Below, one piece after another: positions 16,121 through 24,204 of a stretch of 36,980 nt of DNA. This DNA comes from an uncultured Bacteroidales bacterium (GTDB lineage Bacteria > Bacteroidota > Bacteroidia > Bacteroidales > P3). The DNA lies in assembly GCA_900316235.1 (NCBI GenBank), contig ONCC01000026.1, positions 1-36,980 of the forward strand, read 5' to 3'. Numbering within the stretch: the first letter of the stretch is position 1; each line of letters starts with the position of its first letter. Position numbers and translations under genes: made by a program. The notes beneath the pieces are model-generated. The model saw only the letters and a program-made list of their open reading frames with translations, made no database searches and was not told the DNA's origin.

Positions 16121-17056
16121 TTATGGTCTCCACCCCGATTGCTCGAGAATTTTTTGGCTGTCGGTCTCGGCGAAGAGTTCGCTGATGGAGCACCTTGTTT
16201 TTTTTATGTATTTCTTGACAATCTGCCAGCCAATATAGTCGCCGGTGCGCGGAGCCGATCCTTCGCCGAAAGCGTTGGTCTTGGGCGCATCGTCGATGAG
16301 GTTGCGGATCTGGGAGAGGTCGGTGGTGAAGAGCACATTGTTCTGGATAAGCCAGCCCCAAACATTCTCAAGGTTCTCTTCCATCCAGTCCATCTGCTCT
16401 TTGGTGTAGCGAATCTTGATGGTATCGGGAGTGGATGGAAGTACTTGGTCGAGAAAGTATAGTGTCTTGCCCTCGGCAATGGCATGGTCGAGGAATGTGA
16501 GGTCGCCGTCAGGCAGCATGATGTGTGCGCGTGCGGCGGTGGACATGACGTCGGAGGCGATATATTCGCGGCGGCAGAGATTCATGATGTAGGAGGGAAT
16601 GCCAAACTGCTGCATTTCCTCGCAATGGCCGAGGGTGTAGCAGTCGATGGAAATAGCCATGTCTGTGAGGTTGCAGAAGACGCGGTTGGCATAATTGCCT
16701 AAATCGGCGGTGACAAGGGTGTAGAAATAGTGGTAGTCAATCTCTGGATACAGTTTGCGAGCCTTGCTCATGGCGTCGCCTAGCTCCTGTTCGAGCCACG
16801 AGAGGTCGTGGTAGAGACTATCGGTGACGGCGTAGACTCGTCGCACAATGGGGTCGTTGACGAATCCGTCTAATGCTGCCATGAATTCAGGATCCTCGGG
16901 GTGGAAGTTGAGCAGTGGTGTCTGGAAGTCGGTGGCGTTACCTTGGTTGGCAAAAAGGAACTGCTCGAAGCGTAGTATCTTCACCGATTCGGCCTTGTGG
17001 CTACAGGCGGAAAAAGCCAGCATTGCTGGCAGTATGTATATGAGTATGCGTCTCAT
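16121..17056 (-). CDS. gldB: GldB-like lipoprotein
   Basis: A 311-residue lipoprotein with lipobox FSAC (Cys18). The C-terminal half carries the pattern of gliding-motility protein GldB: WMEENLENVWGWLIQNNVLFTTDL, then DDAPKTNAFGEGSAPRTGDYIGWQIVKKYI. GldB is needed for gliding in Flavobacteria, but homologues occur widely in non-motile Bacteroidales, where the role is unknown. No other gliding or type IX secretion gene is seen here, so motility should not be inferred. It overlaps the GT90 gene by one base (TAATG) and sits in an operon of envelope genes. The C-terminus appears complete. Confidence 0.85.
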   Translation of the reverse strand: MRRILIYILPAMLAFSACSHKAESVKILRFEQFLFANQGNATDFQTPLLNFHPEDPEFMAALDGFVNDPIVRRVYAVTDSLYHDLSWLEQELGDAMSKARKLYPEIDYHYFYTLVTADLGNYANRVFCNLTDMAISIDCYTLGHCEEMQQFGIPSYIMNLCRREYIASDVMSTAARAHIMLPDGDLTFLDHAIAEGKTLYFLDQVLPSTPDTIKIRYTKEQMDWMEENLENVWGWLIQNNVLFTTDLSQIRNLIDDAPKTNAFGEGSAPRTGDYIGWQIVKKYIKKTRCSISELFAETDSQKILEQSGWRP

Positions 17057-18072
17057 TAGTTGGTCAGTTTGAAGTATTTTTCTAGTACCCGCAGTCCGAT
17101 GTAACGCTCGCGTCGCAGGTCGCGGAACTGGTCGACATAGGTATTGGCATTCCTTGCGATCTCTTTGGCTTCTTCGGGATGGCTACTGTAGTAGTCGAGC
17201 TGGCTTTCGAGGTCGCTGAAGTCGTCTTTTACCAGAATGTAGTGTACACCCGGCACCAGTCGCTCTTCCATGAACCACGACTCGCAGGTGGGCTTGGGCA
17301 TAACGGCCAGTGAGTTGCTCGACATCACCCAACGGAGATTCGATGCCACATCGTTGCCCTCGAGGGCCATAATGTAACGGTAGTCGAGATGTTCGTAGAG
17401 CGACAGGCGTGGCGCGGCGTTGCCCGAATTAGGAATCTTTTCCTCGGCGAAGGGACTGCCTCCGGAGAGGGTGTTGGCCACATCGACACGTGGGTTGCCA
17501 GCGAAAGTGTTGCAGAACAGCAGCCGATTGGGACGCTGACCGATATAGCCACGGAAGATGGCACGATCGACCTTCGACTCGAAAGGCCTGCGGTCTTTCA
17601 GGAAGACATAATGGCGGCATTTATCAAGTTTTAGCAGGACGCTATTGCTGTTGTCCTCTGACCCTACGGCATGAGTGTCGTTACTCAGGCTGCGGCTTTT
17701 TACGATGGAAGGGTAGGGCGGTATGTCGCGCACGTCACCGAAAACGTAGTTCCAGCGTAGTTGCGGGTCGAACCACTGCAGCAACTCACGGCTATCGTAG
17801 TAGTAGGTGCTACCGTGGTTGCGCTTCAGGAGGCCTCCAATGCTCTGTGCTCCAGGACCTAGGTGGCGATGCTCGTTGAAACGGCAGTAGTAGTTGACGC
17901 GATCTTCAATATAGGCTTCGTCATACAGACGGCCACATACCTCCATCTCGCGTTTCAACCGTCCACGGAAGAGGATGTCGGGCAGCATGTCTCTAAAGCC
18001 GGCTTTGATATAGTAGCCGGCTTTAGAGTTCTTGCCGCTGTGCAAGATATAGCCTATGGTTGCGTTGGCCAT
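17056..18072 (-). CDS. Glycosyltransferase family 90 (CAP10/LpsA-like)
   Basis: A 338-residue cytoplasmic or peripheral glycosyltransferase. Characteristic segments include KDRRPFESKVDRAIFRGYIGQRPNR (central), LSLYEHLDYRYIMALEGNDVASNLRWVMSSNSLAVM and ESWFMEERLVPGVHYILVKDDFSDLE, which match the CAP10/GT90 family whose members add sugars to capsule or lipopolysaccharide. The family usually uses UDP-sugars; neither donor nor acceptor can be read from the sequence. It sits 6 bp after the DUF349 gene and overlaps gldB by one base. Codons 15-28 contain a perfect 14-bp inverted repeat that could form a strong hairpin in the mRNA near the start. Confidence 0.82.
   Translation of the reverse strand: MANATIGYILHSGKNSKAGYYIKAGFRDMLPDILFRGRLKREMEVCGRLYDEAYIEDRVNYYCRFNEHRHLGPGAQSIGGLLKRNHGSTYYYDSRELLQWFDPQLRWNYVFGDVRDIPPYPSIVKSRSLSNDTHAVGSEDNSNSVLLKLDKCRHYVFLKDRRPFESKVDRAIFRGYIGQRPNRLLFCNTFAGNPRVDVANTLSGGSPFAEEKIPNSGNAAPRLSLYEHLDYRYIMALEGNDVASNLRWVMSSNSLAVMPKPTCESWFMEERLVPGVHYILVKDDFSDLESQLDYYSSHPEEAKEIARNANTYVDQFRDLRRERYIGLRVLEKYFKLTN
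17991..18028. repeat. 14-bp perfect inverted repeat within the GT90 gene
   Basis: CTCTAAAGCCGGCT (17991-18004) and its exact inverse (18015-18028) are separated by 10 nt. It lies within codons 15-28 and encodes the near-duplicate peptides SKAGY and IKAGF. Confidence 0.75.
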
Positions 18073-18078
18073 CAGGGC

Positions 18079-20040
18079 TTATTCTTCGGTTTTTTGTTCT
18101 TCTTTCTCTGCTTTTTCGGCCTTCTCTGCTTCGTTGAGGATGCGGAGCTTGGCCTGCATGAGTGCAATCTGTTGGCGGGCGCCTTGCATTTTCTTCTCAA
18201 ACTCTTGCTTCAGCAGGTCGGCTTGCTTCGAGTTGGCAAGGAATCCCAAGTTATTCTCCCACAGATTGAGGTCGCTACGCAGTTTCTCAATCTTCTCCTG
18301 TAGTTCGGCCTTCTCATTGTTGACAAACTTTTTGGCATCGCCACCGGCATTCTTGATACGCTCGCGGTAAGCGGTCTCTTCGGCCTCACGGGCACTGATT
18401 TTCAGTTGCTCGAAGATACGGTCGATTTCTCCACGGAACTCTTTGTGCAGGCGATCTTTCTCAGACATGGGGACATAACCCACTTCGGCCCACCGACGCT
18501 GGAACTCCTTGATAGCGTTCAGGTTTTCTTCGCGGTCATCGCCAAACTGGTGAGCTTTGAGTTCTGCGATGATGGCCTCCTTGGCGGCCAGATTCTCGCT
18601 CTCCGAAGTGCGGCGCTCGGCGAAGAATTCACTCTTCTTGGCGAAGAATTCGTCGCAGGCTTTACGGAAGCGTTGCCATACTTTTTCGCTCACTTTGCGG
18701 CTGGTAGTGCCGATGGTTTTCCATTCCTGCTGAAGCTCCAGCAGTTCCTCAGTGGCCTTCTTCCAGTCTTCACGTTTGGCAATTGCTTCGGCTTTGAGGC
18801 AGAGGTCGATTTTCTTCTGATAGTTTGTCTCCTGCTCGTCGCGGATGGCACCGAAGTATTCTTTCTTCTCGCTGTAGTGCTTGTCAATCATGCCCTTGAA
18901 CTTGGTCCAGATTTCTTCGTTGACCTCGCGGGGCACGGGACCGATGGTTTTCCACACCTTGAGGAGTTCGTCGAGGGCAGCGGTGGTGTCGTTCCACTCT
19001 TTGGTGCTCTCAGGATGTTTCTCTGTGAGCTCAGTGGCCTTGTCGATGAGTGCCTGTTTGGCCAGCAGATTGCTGTCCATCTCTTCTTTGCGCTGATCAT
19101 AGTACTCTTTACGGCGCTCGTCAATCTGGTTGGCAGCGTTGCAGAAGCGTTGCCATATTTCCTCATTTTGTTCGGCGGGTACGGGGCCAATTTCTTTCCA
19201 GCGGGCACGGAGGTCCTGCAAGCCTTTGAATGCTTTGGTCACCGAAGGCTCCATGATGAGTTCTTCGGCTTCCTCGCAGAGTTTGATTTTCTCCTCGAGG
19301 TTGCGTTTTTGGTCGAGAGCACGAAGCTCACGGTTGATTTTCAGTTTGTTGAAGAATTGCTCAATCTGGAAGTGATAGTTCTGCCAAAGGTCGTTCATCT
19401 GCTCACGGGGCACCTCGCCGATGGCTTTCCAGCGCTCCTGGATGTTGTTGAACTTGTCCATGGAAGCACGTACCTGCTCCTCTTCGGAATCAATCAGTTG
19501 GCGCATTTCCTCGATGAGCGCCTGTTTGGCCTCGAGGTTGCGTTTCTTTTGCTCCTCGAGTTCTTCCATATATTTTTGTCGCATGGCTCGGTATTGGTCG
19601 TGCAGGCGGTGCATCTCCTCGGCCACGGCGTCGTTCTCGTATTGGTAGTCGTCTTTGTTGCCACCTTCGGCGATGAATTTCTCGAATGCGGCATTTTGCA
19701 CCTCACGGTTCAACTCGTTGAAGCGGTTTCGGATGCTGGCGACACGATTCTTGATTTTCTGTACATCCTGTCCCAAGAGCTCTTTCATGGCATCCACCAG
19801 CTCTTCGCGGGTGCTGTTGCTGTAGTCGGGTTCGGGTTCAGTCTCAACGGGAGCCTCTTCAACGGAGGGCTCTTCGACAGGGGTTTCCGTCTTTTCTTGC
19901 ATCTCCGGGGTCTCCTGAGTTTCTGGCATCTCAGGTGTTGCGGGTTCGTTGTTGGTGTTCTCGGTCACCTCGGTGGTGACGTTCTCAGGGTTAGGCAGAA
20001 CCTCATTGGTGGTGTTCTGCAGTTCGTTGGTTTCTTCCAT
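18079..20040 (-). CDS. DUF349 repeat protein
   Basis: A 653-residue protein without signal peptide or membrane segments. Residues 1-85 are an acidic Pro/Thr/Glu-rich tail. The rest is helical, with about five DUF349 repeats, each marked by a W...IG.VP motif (for example RWKAIGEVPREQMNDLW, RWKEIGPVPAEQNEEIW, VWKTIGPVPREVNEEIW, EWKTIGTTSRKVSEKVW, RWAEVGYVPMSEKDRLH) and a following coiled coil. Some long DUF349 proteins have been connected with RNA or stress functions, but none can be assigned here. The C-terminus is a Lys/Glu coiled coil. It is the first gene of the six-gene leftward envelope operon and has a matching promoter. Long open readings on the opposite strand are mirrors of its biased codons. 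Confidence 0.88.
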   Translation of the reverse strand: MEETNELQNTTNEVLPNPENVTTEVTENTNNEPATPEMPETQETPEMQEKTETPVEEPSVEEAPVETEPEPDYSNSTREELVDAMKELLGQDVQKIKNRVASIRNRFNELNREVQNAAFEKFIAEGGNKDDYQYENDAVAEEMHRLHDQYRAMRQKYMEELEEQKKRNLEAKQALIEEMRQLIDSEEEQVRASMDKFNNIQERWKAIGEVPREQMNDLWQNYHFQIEQFFNKLKINRELRALDQKRNLEEKIKLCEEAEELIMEPSVTKAFKGLQDLRARWKEIGPVPAEQNEEIWQRFCNAANQIDERRKEYYDQRKEEMDSNLLAKQALIDKATELTEKHPESTKEWNDTTAALDELLKVWKTIGPVPREVNEEIWTKFKGMIDKHYSEKKEYFGAIRDEQETNYQKKIDLCLKAEAIAKREDWKKATEELLELQQEWKTIGTTSRKVSEKVWQRFRKACDEFFAKKSEFFAERRTSESENLAAKEAIIAELKAHQFGDDREENLNAIKEFQRRWAEVGYVPMSEKDRLHKEFRGEIDRIFEQLKISAREAEETAYRERIKNAGGDAKKFVNNEKAELQEKIEKLRSDLNLWENNLGFLANSKQADLLKQEFEKKMQGARQQIALMQAKLRILNEAEKAEKAEKEEQKTEE

Positions 20041-20127
20041 TTTAATGGTTTTTTGTTAATAGAACTACTTCTGTAATAATATTTTACAGGTTAAAATCTC
20101 ATAAGCTCCTTTTCTTAGGAGCAAATG

Positions 20128-20158
20128 CAAAGATACGAAGTTTTTTCAACGTGAAAAA
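20128..20158 (-). promoter_or_regulatory. Promoter for the DUF349-led operon
   Basis: On the minus strand TATCTTTG (20135-20128) fits the -7 consensus TAnnTTTG exactly; a T-rich stretch about 19-20 bp upstream stands in for the -33 TTTG. The expected leader is about 80 nt. The region is the only gap between truB and the DUF349 gene. Confidence 0.45.
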
Positions 20159-20172
20159 AAAAAGTTGTCAGA

Positions 20173-21012
20173 TTACCCTTTCAGGAAGGATTCGACTTGG
20201 TCGAGTTGGAGGGCGTTGGTGACAGAGTAGTGGCCTATATTTTCGCGGCGGAGGGCGGAGAGGAAAGCACCGCTGCCAAGGGCGAGGCCGAGGTCGCGTG
20301 CCAAAGAGCGGATATAAGTGCCTTTGCCGCAGTGGATACGGAAGTCGAGCTGTGGAAGGTGAGGGGGAACTTCGCCTAGAGGGTTTTGGTAGAGGTTCTT
20401 TGTTGGGGTATTTTGAATGTTCGGAGTATTCTGAATAATCTGAGTATTCTGAGTTCCTGGACGGAAGGCGGTGATTTCAAAACTATAGATGCTGACAGGT
20501 TTGGGTTGTATGGTGGCGGTGGGGTCGTCGAGGCGGGCGTACTCGTAGGCCCTCTGTCCGTCAATTTTTACGGCACTGAACATTGGAGGAACCTGCTGGA
20601 TTGTCCCGGTAAACTGCTTCGCCGTTTCCTCTGCAATTTGCTGTGTGATATGCTCGTAGGGGTAGTATTGGTCGATGGGTCGCTCAAGGTCGTAGCAGGG
20701 TGTGGTGGCGCCGAGAACCATCGTACCTGTATACACTTTGTCTCCGTCCTGCAGGGTGGGGATTGTTTTGGTGGCTTTGCCCAAACAGACAAGCAGGAGG
20801 CCGGTAGCCAGGGGATCCAACGTTCCCGCATGGCCTATCTTGATTTTTTTAAGGCCGGCATTTTTGTCTGCCGTCGCGCCATCTTTGGCGCGTTGGCCGT
20901 AGGTGTTGCGCACTACGGCCTTGATTTTGTTGACGGCCTGGAATGAAGTCCATTGCCGTGGTTTGTCGATGGGGATGACGATGCCTGCCTGTAGCTGTTC
21001 CAAGGTAATCAT
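20173..21012 (-). CDS. truB: tRNA pseudouridine-55 synthase
   Basis: A 279-residue enzyme that isomerises U55 in the T loop of tRNAs. The catalytic motif GHAGTLDPLATGLL holds Asp66, and IDKPRQWTS (15-23), VPPMFSAVKIDGQRAYEYAR and the C-terminal CGKGTYIRSLARDLG motif are intact. Two insertions stand out: a charged stretch at about 36-57, and an Asn/Gln/Thr-rich stretch after ITAFRPG that is encoded by 9-bp tandem repeats (20398-20451). The second lies in a probable surface loop just before the conserved CGKGTYIRS strand. It is the last gene of the dnaN-ftsX-DUF3098-uppP-truB run; this uppP-truB order is common in Bacteroidota. Confidence 0.95.
   Translation of the reverse strand: MITLEQLQAGIVIPIDKPRQWTSFQAVNKIKAVVRNTYGQRAKDGATADKNAGLKKIKIGHAGTLDPLATGLLLVCLGKATKTIPTLQDGDKVYTGTMVLGATTPCYDLERPIDQYYPYEHITQQIAEETAKQFTGTIQQVPPMFSAVKIDGQRAYEYARLDDPTATIQPKPVSIYSFEITAFRPGTQNTQIIQNTPNIQNTPTKNLYQNPLGEVPPHLPQLDFRIHCGKGTYIRSLARDLGLALGSGAFLSALRRENIGHYSVTNALQLDQVESFLKG
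20398..20451 (-). repeat. 9-bp tandem repeats inserted in truB
   Basis: Six codon-aligned 9-bp units (minus strand, from 20451 down: CAGAATACT, CAGATTATT, CAGAATACT, CCGAACATT, CAAAATACC, CCAACAAAG) encode QNT-QII-QNT-PNI-QNT-PTK. Units 1 and 3 are identical, and an 18-bp super-repeat is visible. Confidence 0.75.
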
Positions 21013-21019
21013 AGGCTAT

Positions 21020-21045
21020 CCTAGGTATGCCTAGGTTATCCTAGG
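21020..21045. repeat. Three CCTAGG motifs at exact 10-bp spacing
   Basis: CCTAGG occurs at 21020-21025, 21030-21035 and 21040-21045, and a related unit precedes it. The repeat fills the short truB-uppP gap and includes the uppP stop and last codons (LLG). Confidence 0.65.
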
Positions 21046-21842
21046 AGGGGAATGATGATGGCGGCGATGCCCACGATGGTGCAGTAGAGCGCGAACCAGA
21101 TGAGCTTGCCTTTCTTCACGATGTTAATCATCCACTTGCAAGCCAGGCAACCACTGACGAAGGCGGCGATGAAACCTATGGCTAGCGCTATAGGAGAGAG
21201 ACCAGCCATGGCCTGTGAGACACCCACTTCGACCATATCCTTGGTATCGAGCAGGGCTTCACCGAGGATGGGCGGTATGACCATGAGGAAGGAGAACTGA
21301 GCCAGCCTCTCCTTCTTGTTTCCCAGCAGGAGTCCGGTGGCAATGGTGGAACCCGAGCGCGAGAGGCCGGGGAGCACTGCCAGAGCTTGGGCGATGCCGA
21401 TGATGAAGGCATGGAGTGGTGAGATGTTCTCGCGCTGGCGTGGACGCGCCCAATAGCTGAAAGCAAGCAAGGCTGCGGTAACCAGTAGGCAGATACCGAC
21501 GATAAGGAGTCCACTGCCGAAGATTTCCTCTACCGTGTCTTTGAAAAAGAATCCCACGATAGCTACGGGTATCATGGAAATGAGGATGTTGACGGCATAT
21601 TTTGTGCCCTCGTTCCATTTCCATTTGAAGAGGTCGGCAAAAATCCACACAATCTCTTTCCAGAGGATGACTATGGTGCTGAGCACCGTGGCCACATGGA
21701 CGGCGATGGTGAAAGTGAGGTTCTCCGCGCCGCTCATTCCGAAGAGGTGGGCTCCGATGGCCAGGTGGCCGGAAGAGGAGACGGGAAGATATTCGGTAAG
21801 TCCTTGGACGATACCGAGGATAAGTGCTTGCAACCAGTCCAT
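21036..21842 (-). CDS. uppP: Undecaprenyl-diphosphatase (BacA/UppP)
   Basis: A 268-residue polytopic inner-membrane enzyme that dephosphorylates undecaprenyl diphosphate so that the lipid carrier can be reused for wall and glycan synthesis. The two signature motifs are present: [14 protein letters not shown] (13-26) with the catalytic Glu/Ser/His set, and PGLSRSGST (158-166). About eight hydrophobic helices fit the family topology. It follows the DUF3098 gene by 3 bp. The last three codons lie in a 10-bp CCTAGG repeat, so the C-terminal Leu-Leu-Gly may be repeat-derived. Confidence 0.96.
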   Translation of the reverse strand: MDWLQALILGIVQGLTEYLPVSSSGHLAIGAHLFGMSGAENLTFTIAVHVATVLSTIVILWKEIVWIFADLFKWKWNEGTKYAVNILISMIPVAIVGFFFKDTVEEIFGSGLLIVGICLLVTAALLAFSYWARPRQRENISPLHAFIIGIAQALAVLPGLSRSGSTIATGLLLGNKKERLAQFSFLMVIPPILGEALLDTKDMVEVGVSQAMAGLSPIALAIGFIAAFVSGCLACKWMINIVKKGKLIWFALYCTIVGIAAIIIPLLG

Positions 21843-21845
21843 AGC

Positions 21846-22094
21846 TTACTTCTTACCTTTGAGCATGATGGCCAGAATCTCGACCACAAAACCTGCGACA
21901 ATGAGGATGGGGGCCACGACGAGACGGCGGGTGTCGAACATGGCGGGGTTGAAGGTGTTGGGATCATCACTGCCACCACCACTGAGGAGAATGTATCCGA
22001 GAGCGAGGACAATGAGGCCGGTGGCCATGAGGACATAGTTCATGCGGCCAAAGGCAAAGCCGAGGTTGTTGCTGTTTTCTTCTTTATTATCCAT
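21846..22094 (-). CDS. DUF3098 membrane protein
   Basis: An 82-residue protein of the DUF3098 family, which is restricted mostly to Bacteroidota and usually encoded between ftsX and uppP, as here. The pattern is typical: FAFGRMNYVLMATGLIVLALGYILLSGGGSDDP, then FDTRRLVVAPILIVAGFVVEILAIM. Two transmembrane helices (about 18-38 and 57-77) flank a short loop. The function is unknown. Its fixed position beside a division transporter component and the lipid-carrier phosphatase suggests an envelope role. Confidence 0.88.
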   Translation of the reverse strand: MDNKEENSNNLGFAFGRMNYVLMATGLIVLALGYILLSGGGSDDPNTFNPAMFDTRRLVVAPILIVAGFVVEILAIMLKGKK

Positions 22095-22102
22095 AAGGTT
22101 TT

Positions 22103-22963
22103 TTAATTTTCAAGTTTTCTTGTGTAACGGCGCACGGTGGCGATGGTGGCGAGGTAGGAGATGATGATTCCCACGAGGATAACGGCTACGGCTATCAGTC
22201 CATACCATAGCAGGTGCATTTCGCCGAGCAAATCGACGCCGAACTGGTTGCTGAAAATCCAGAGGGTGATAGCGATAAGCACGTTGGCAATAAGTCCTCC
22301 GATGGCACCATAGGCGATGCTGCGCAGCCGGAAGGGACGCGAGATGAAGGAAGGCTTGGCTCCCACCAGCCGCATAGTGGCAATAGTGTCGCGACGGGAG
22401 AAGAGGGCAATACGGATGAGGCTGGAGATGAGTACGATGGTGATACCCAGCAGCAGTGCCACAAAGACAATAAGGAACCAAGAGAGCTTATAGAAAATGT
22501 CGCGCAGTTCGTTGACCACATTCTCTTGGTAGGCAACACCGGTGACGAAGTCGTGGGTGCGCATCTCGGCACAGAAGGCGTCGAGGGTCTCGGTGCTATT
22601 GTCGGGCAGCAGTGCCACATTGAAGTTGACCATCAGCGAGGGGTAGAGGGGATTGTAGCCTGCGAAGTCGACGAAGTCTTCGTCGAGTTCCTGGGTGAAA
22701 ATCTTGGCGGCTTGCTCCTTCGAGATATAGTCGACATGCTTGACAACTTCCATTTGGGCAATTTCGTCCTTAAGAGCCAGTGCCAGAGAGTCGCTGACGT
22801 CGGGCGAGAGGTCCACCTTGTAGGTGATGCGTTCCTGGGCGTCGTGGGTAAGGCGGTAGGAGTGGTACTCTAGGGTGAGCAGTAGCCCCAGCATAAAGAG
22901 CACCAAGGAGATACCGAGGATGGTAGCTCCATGGGTGCCCCAGAGATTGACTTTGTTTTTCAT
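22103..22963 (-). CDS. ftsX: Cell division protein FtsX
   Basis: A 286-residue ABC-transporter-like permease. With FtsE it relays division signals to peptidoglycan hydrolases. One N-terminal transmembrane helix (about 12-32) is followed by an extracytoplasmic domain (35-165) and three C-terminal helices with the FtsX-type segment SRRDTIATMRLVGAKPSFISRPFRLRSIAYGAIGG. Length is normal. FtsE is not encoded in the window, which is usual for Bacteroidota. It is separated from dnaN by 6 bp and from the DUF3098 gene by 8 bp. Confidence 0.94.
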   Translation of the reverse strand: MKNKVNLWGTHGATILGISLVLFMLGLLLTLEYHSYRLTHDAQERITYKVDLSPDVSDSLALALKDEIAQMEVVKHVDYISKEQAAKIFTQELDEDFVDFAGYNPLYPSLMVNFNVALLPDNSTETLDAFCAEMRTHDFVTGVAYQENVVNELRDIFYKLSWFLIVFVALLLGITIVLISSLIRIALFSRRDTIATMRLVGAKPSFISRPFRLRSIAYGAIGGLIANVLIAITLWIFSNQFGVDLLGEMHLLWYGLIAVAVILVGIIISYLATIATVRRYTRKLEN

Positions 22964-22969
22964 AATCTA

Positions 22970-24112
22970 TTAGTTGGCCAGCATCACGGGCATGACGAGC
23001 ATCAGGATGTCGTCCTTCTTCTCGCTGTCGTCCTCACCATAGGGGAATATGATACCCGCGCGCGAGGGATGCGACAGTTCGACGAGCACCTGCTCGCTGT
23101 CGAGGTAGGAGATCATCTCGGTGAGGAATTTGGCGTTGAAGCCGATGTCCATGGGATCGCCCTCATACTGGCAGGGGAGGGTCTCGCGGGCGTTGTTGGA
23201 GAGCTCAAGGTCCTCGGCTGAGATTTCCAACTTGTCAGCGCTGATGGAGAGACGCACCTGGCGGGTGGCTTCGCTGGCGAAGATGCTCACACGGCGCAGC
23301 GTGTTGAGGAACGACTGGCGGTCGAGGATGAGCTTGTTGGGATTATCCTTCGGGATGGCGGCTTCATAGTTGGGGTAGCGCCCGTCGACGAGGCGGCAGA
23401 CAATGTAGAAATTGTCGAAAGTGATGAAGAGATTGGTGTTGTTGTATTCAATGGTGATATCGCTCTCCTCCTTACGGCCGGCAAGGATGTTCTTGACGAT
23501 GATGGTGGGCTTCTTGGGGAGGATGAAGTTGGTGCTCTCGTCGGAAGCGACGTCTTTGCGGCGGTAGCGGACGAGTTTGTGGGCGTCGGTGGCCACGAAA
23601 GTCACGCCGTCGGGTGTCATTTCGCAGTAGATGCCGCTCATCTGCTGGTGCATCTCGTCGTTGCTGGTGGCGAAGACGGTCTTGTTGATGGCATCCACGA
23701 GGGCAGCGCTGCTCATGACCACCTTGCTGGTGCTTTCGGCCACGGGCATGGTGGGATAGGTGGCGGCATCCATGCCGGCGAGGCGGTACTGACCTTGGCC
23801 GGAGACGATGTCGACGGTGTAGTTCGAGGGGTCGACGTTGAAGGTCAGCGGTACATCGTCAAAGGTCTTCAGGATGTCGAGGAGCATCTTTGAGGGGACG
23901 GCCACCTCTTCGGGATTCTCCATGCGGCCAGTTTCCACGGTTATTTTCGCCACCAGGGTGGTCGAGAGGTCCGTGGTTTTGATGGTGAGGTTGTTTTCTT
24001 CGAGATGGAAGAGGAAACAACCGATTATGGGCATGGTGTTACTCGACGAAAGAACTCCGCTGAGTGACTGTAACTGCTTGTGTAACTGTTGACTGTTGAC
24101 GATAAATTTCAT
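22970..24112 (-). CDS. dnaN: DNA polymerase III beta sliding clamp
   Basis: A 380-residue clamp that rings DNA and tethers polymerase III. Three tandem clamp folds cover about 1-120, 128-250 and 255-380. Recognisable segments are MKFIVNSQQLHKQLQSLSGVLSSSNTMPI at the start, the central VFATSNDEMHQQMSGIY and VATDAHKLVRYRR, and the ending VLVELSHPSRAGIIFPYG ... ILMLVMPVML, which contributes to the partner-binding pocket. dnaN leads a run with ftsX, DUF3098, uppP and truB, not the dnaA-linked arrangement of many bacteria. A heptamer array and a promoter-like box lie just upstream. Confidence 0.97.
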   Translation of the reverse strand: MKFIVNSQQLHKQLQSLSGVLSSSNTMPIIGCFLFHLEENNLTIKTTDLSTTLVAKITVETGRMENPEEVAVPSKMLLDILKTFDDVPLTFNVDPSNYTVDIVSGQGQYRLAGMDAATYPTMPVAESTSKVVMSSAALVDAINKTVFATSNDEMHQQMSGIYCEMTPDGVTFVATDAHKLVRYRRKDVASDESTNFILPKKPTIIVKNILAGRKEESDITIEYNNTNLFITFDNFYIVCRLVDGRYPNYEAAIPKDNPNKLILDRQSFLNTLRRVSIFASEATRQVRLSISADKLEISAEDLELSNNARETLPCQYEGDPMDIGFNAKFLTEMISYLDSEQVLVELSHPSRAGIIFPYGEDDSEKKDDILMLVMPVMLAN

Positions 24113-24147
24113 ATTCTCGGTATTTTTAATTATTTCAAATCAAAGTG

Positions 24148-24155
24148 CAAAAGTA
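24148..24155 (-). promoter_or_regulatory. Possible -7 box for dnaN
   Basis: TACTTTTG on the minus strand matches TAnnTTTG. No TTTG lies 19-21 bp upstream; that position is taken by the heptamer array, so this is only a candidate. Confidence 0.35.
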
Positions 24156-24162
24156 CAAAAAA

Positions 24163-24190
24163 GGTTAGAGGTTAGAGGTTAAAGGTTAAA
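24163..24190 (-). repeat. Four heptamer repeats upstream of dnaN
   Basis: On the plus strand the units are GGTTAGA, GGTTAGA, GGTTAAA and GGTTAAA. They fill the gap between the lipoprotein stop (24205) and the dnaN leader. Exactly four units are present, as in three other arrays in the window. Confidence 0.8.
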
Positions 24191-24204
24191 GATTTTGTTA
24201 ACAA

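Noticed and set aside
16121..17056. Evidence for gliding motility or type IX secretion
   Set aside because: Only a GldB-like gene is present; homologues occur in non-gliding Bacteroidales and no other gld or por gene is seen.
18406..20076. 556-codon open frame opposite the DUF349 gene
   Set aside because: It mirrors the biased Glu/Lys codons of the real gene; the product is an artificial Leu/Val/Phe/Glu-rich sequence with no family features.
20141..20159. parS-like inverted repeat TTTTTTCA-ACG-TGAAAAAA
   Set aside because: It has an odd spacer and lacks the TGTTTCACGTGAAACA core, lies about 10 kb from parAB and is mostly a T-run/A-run; it is not convincing as a ParB site or a terminator.
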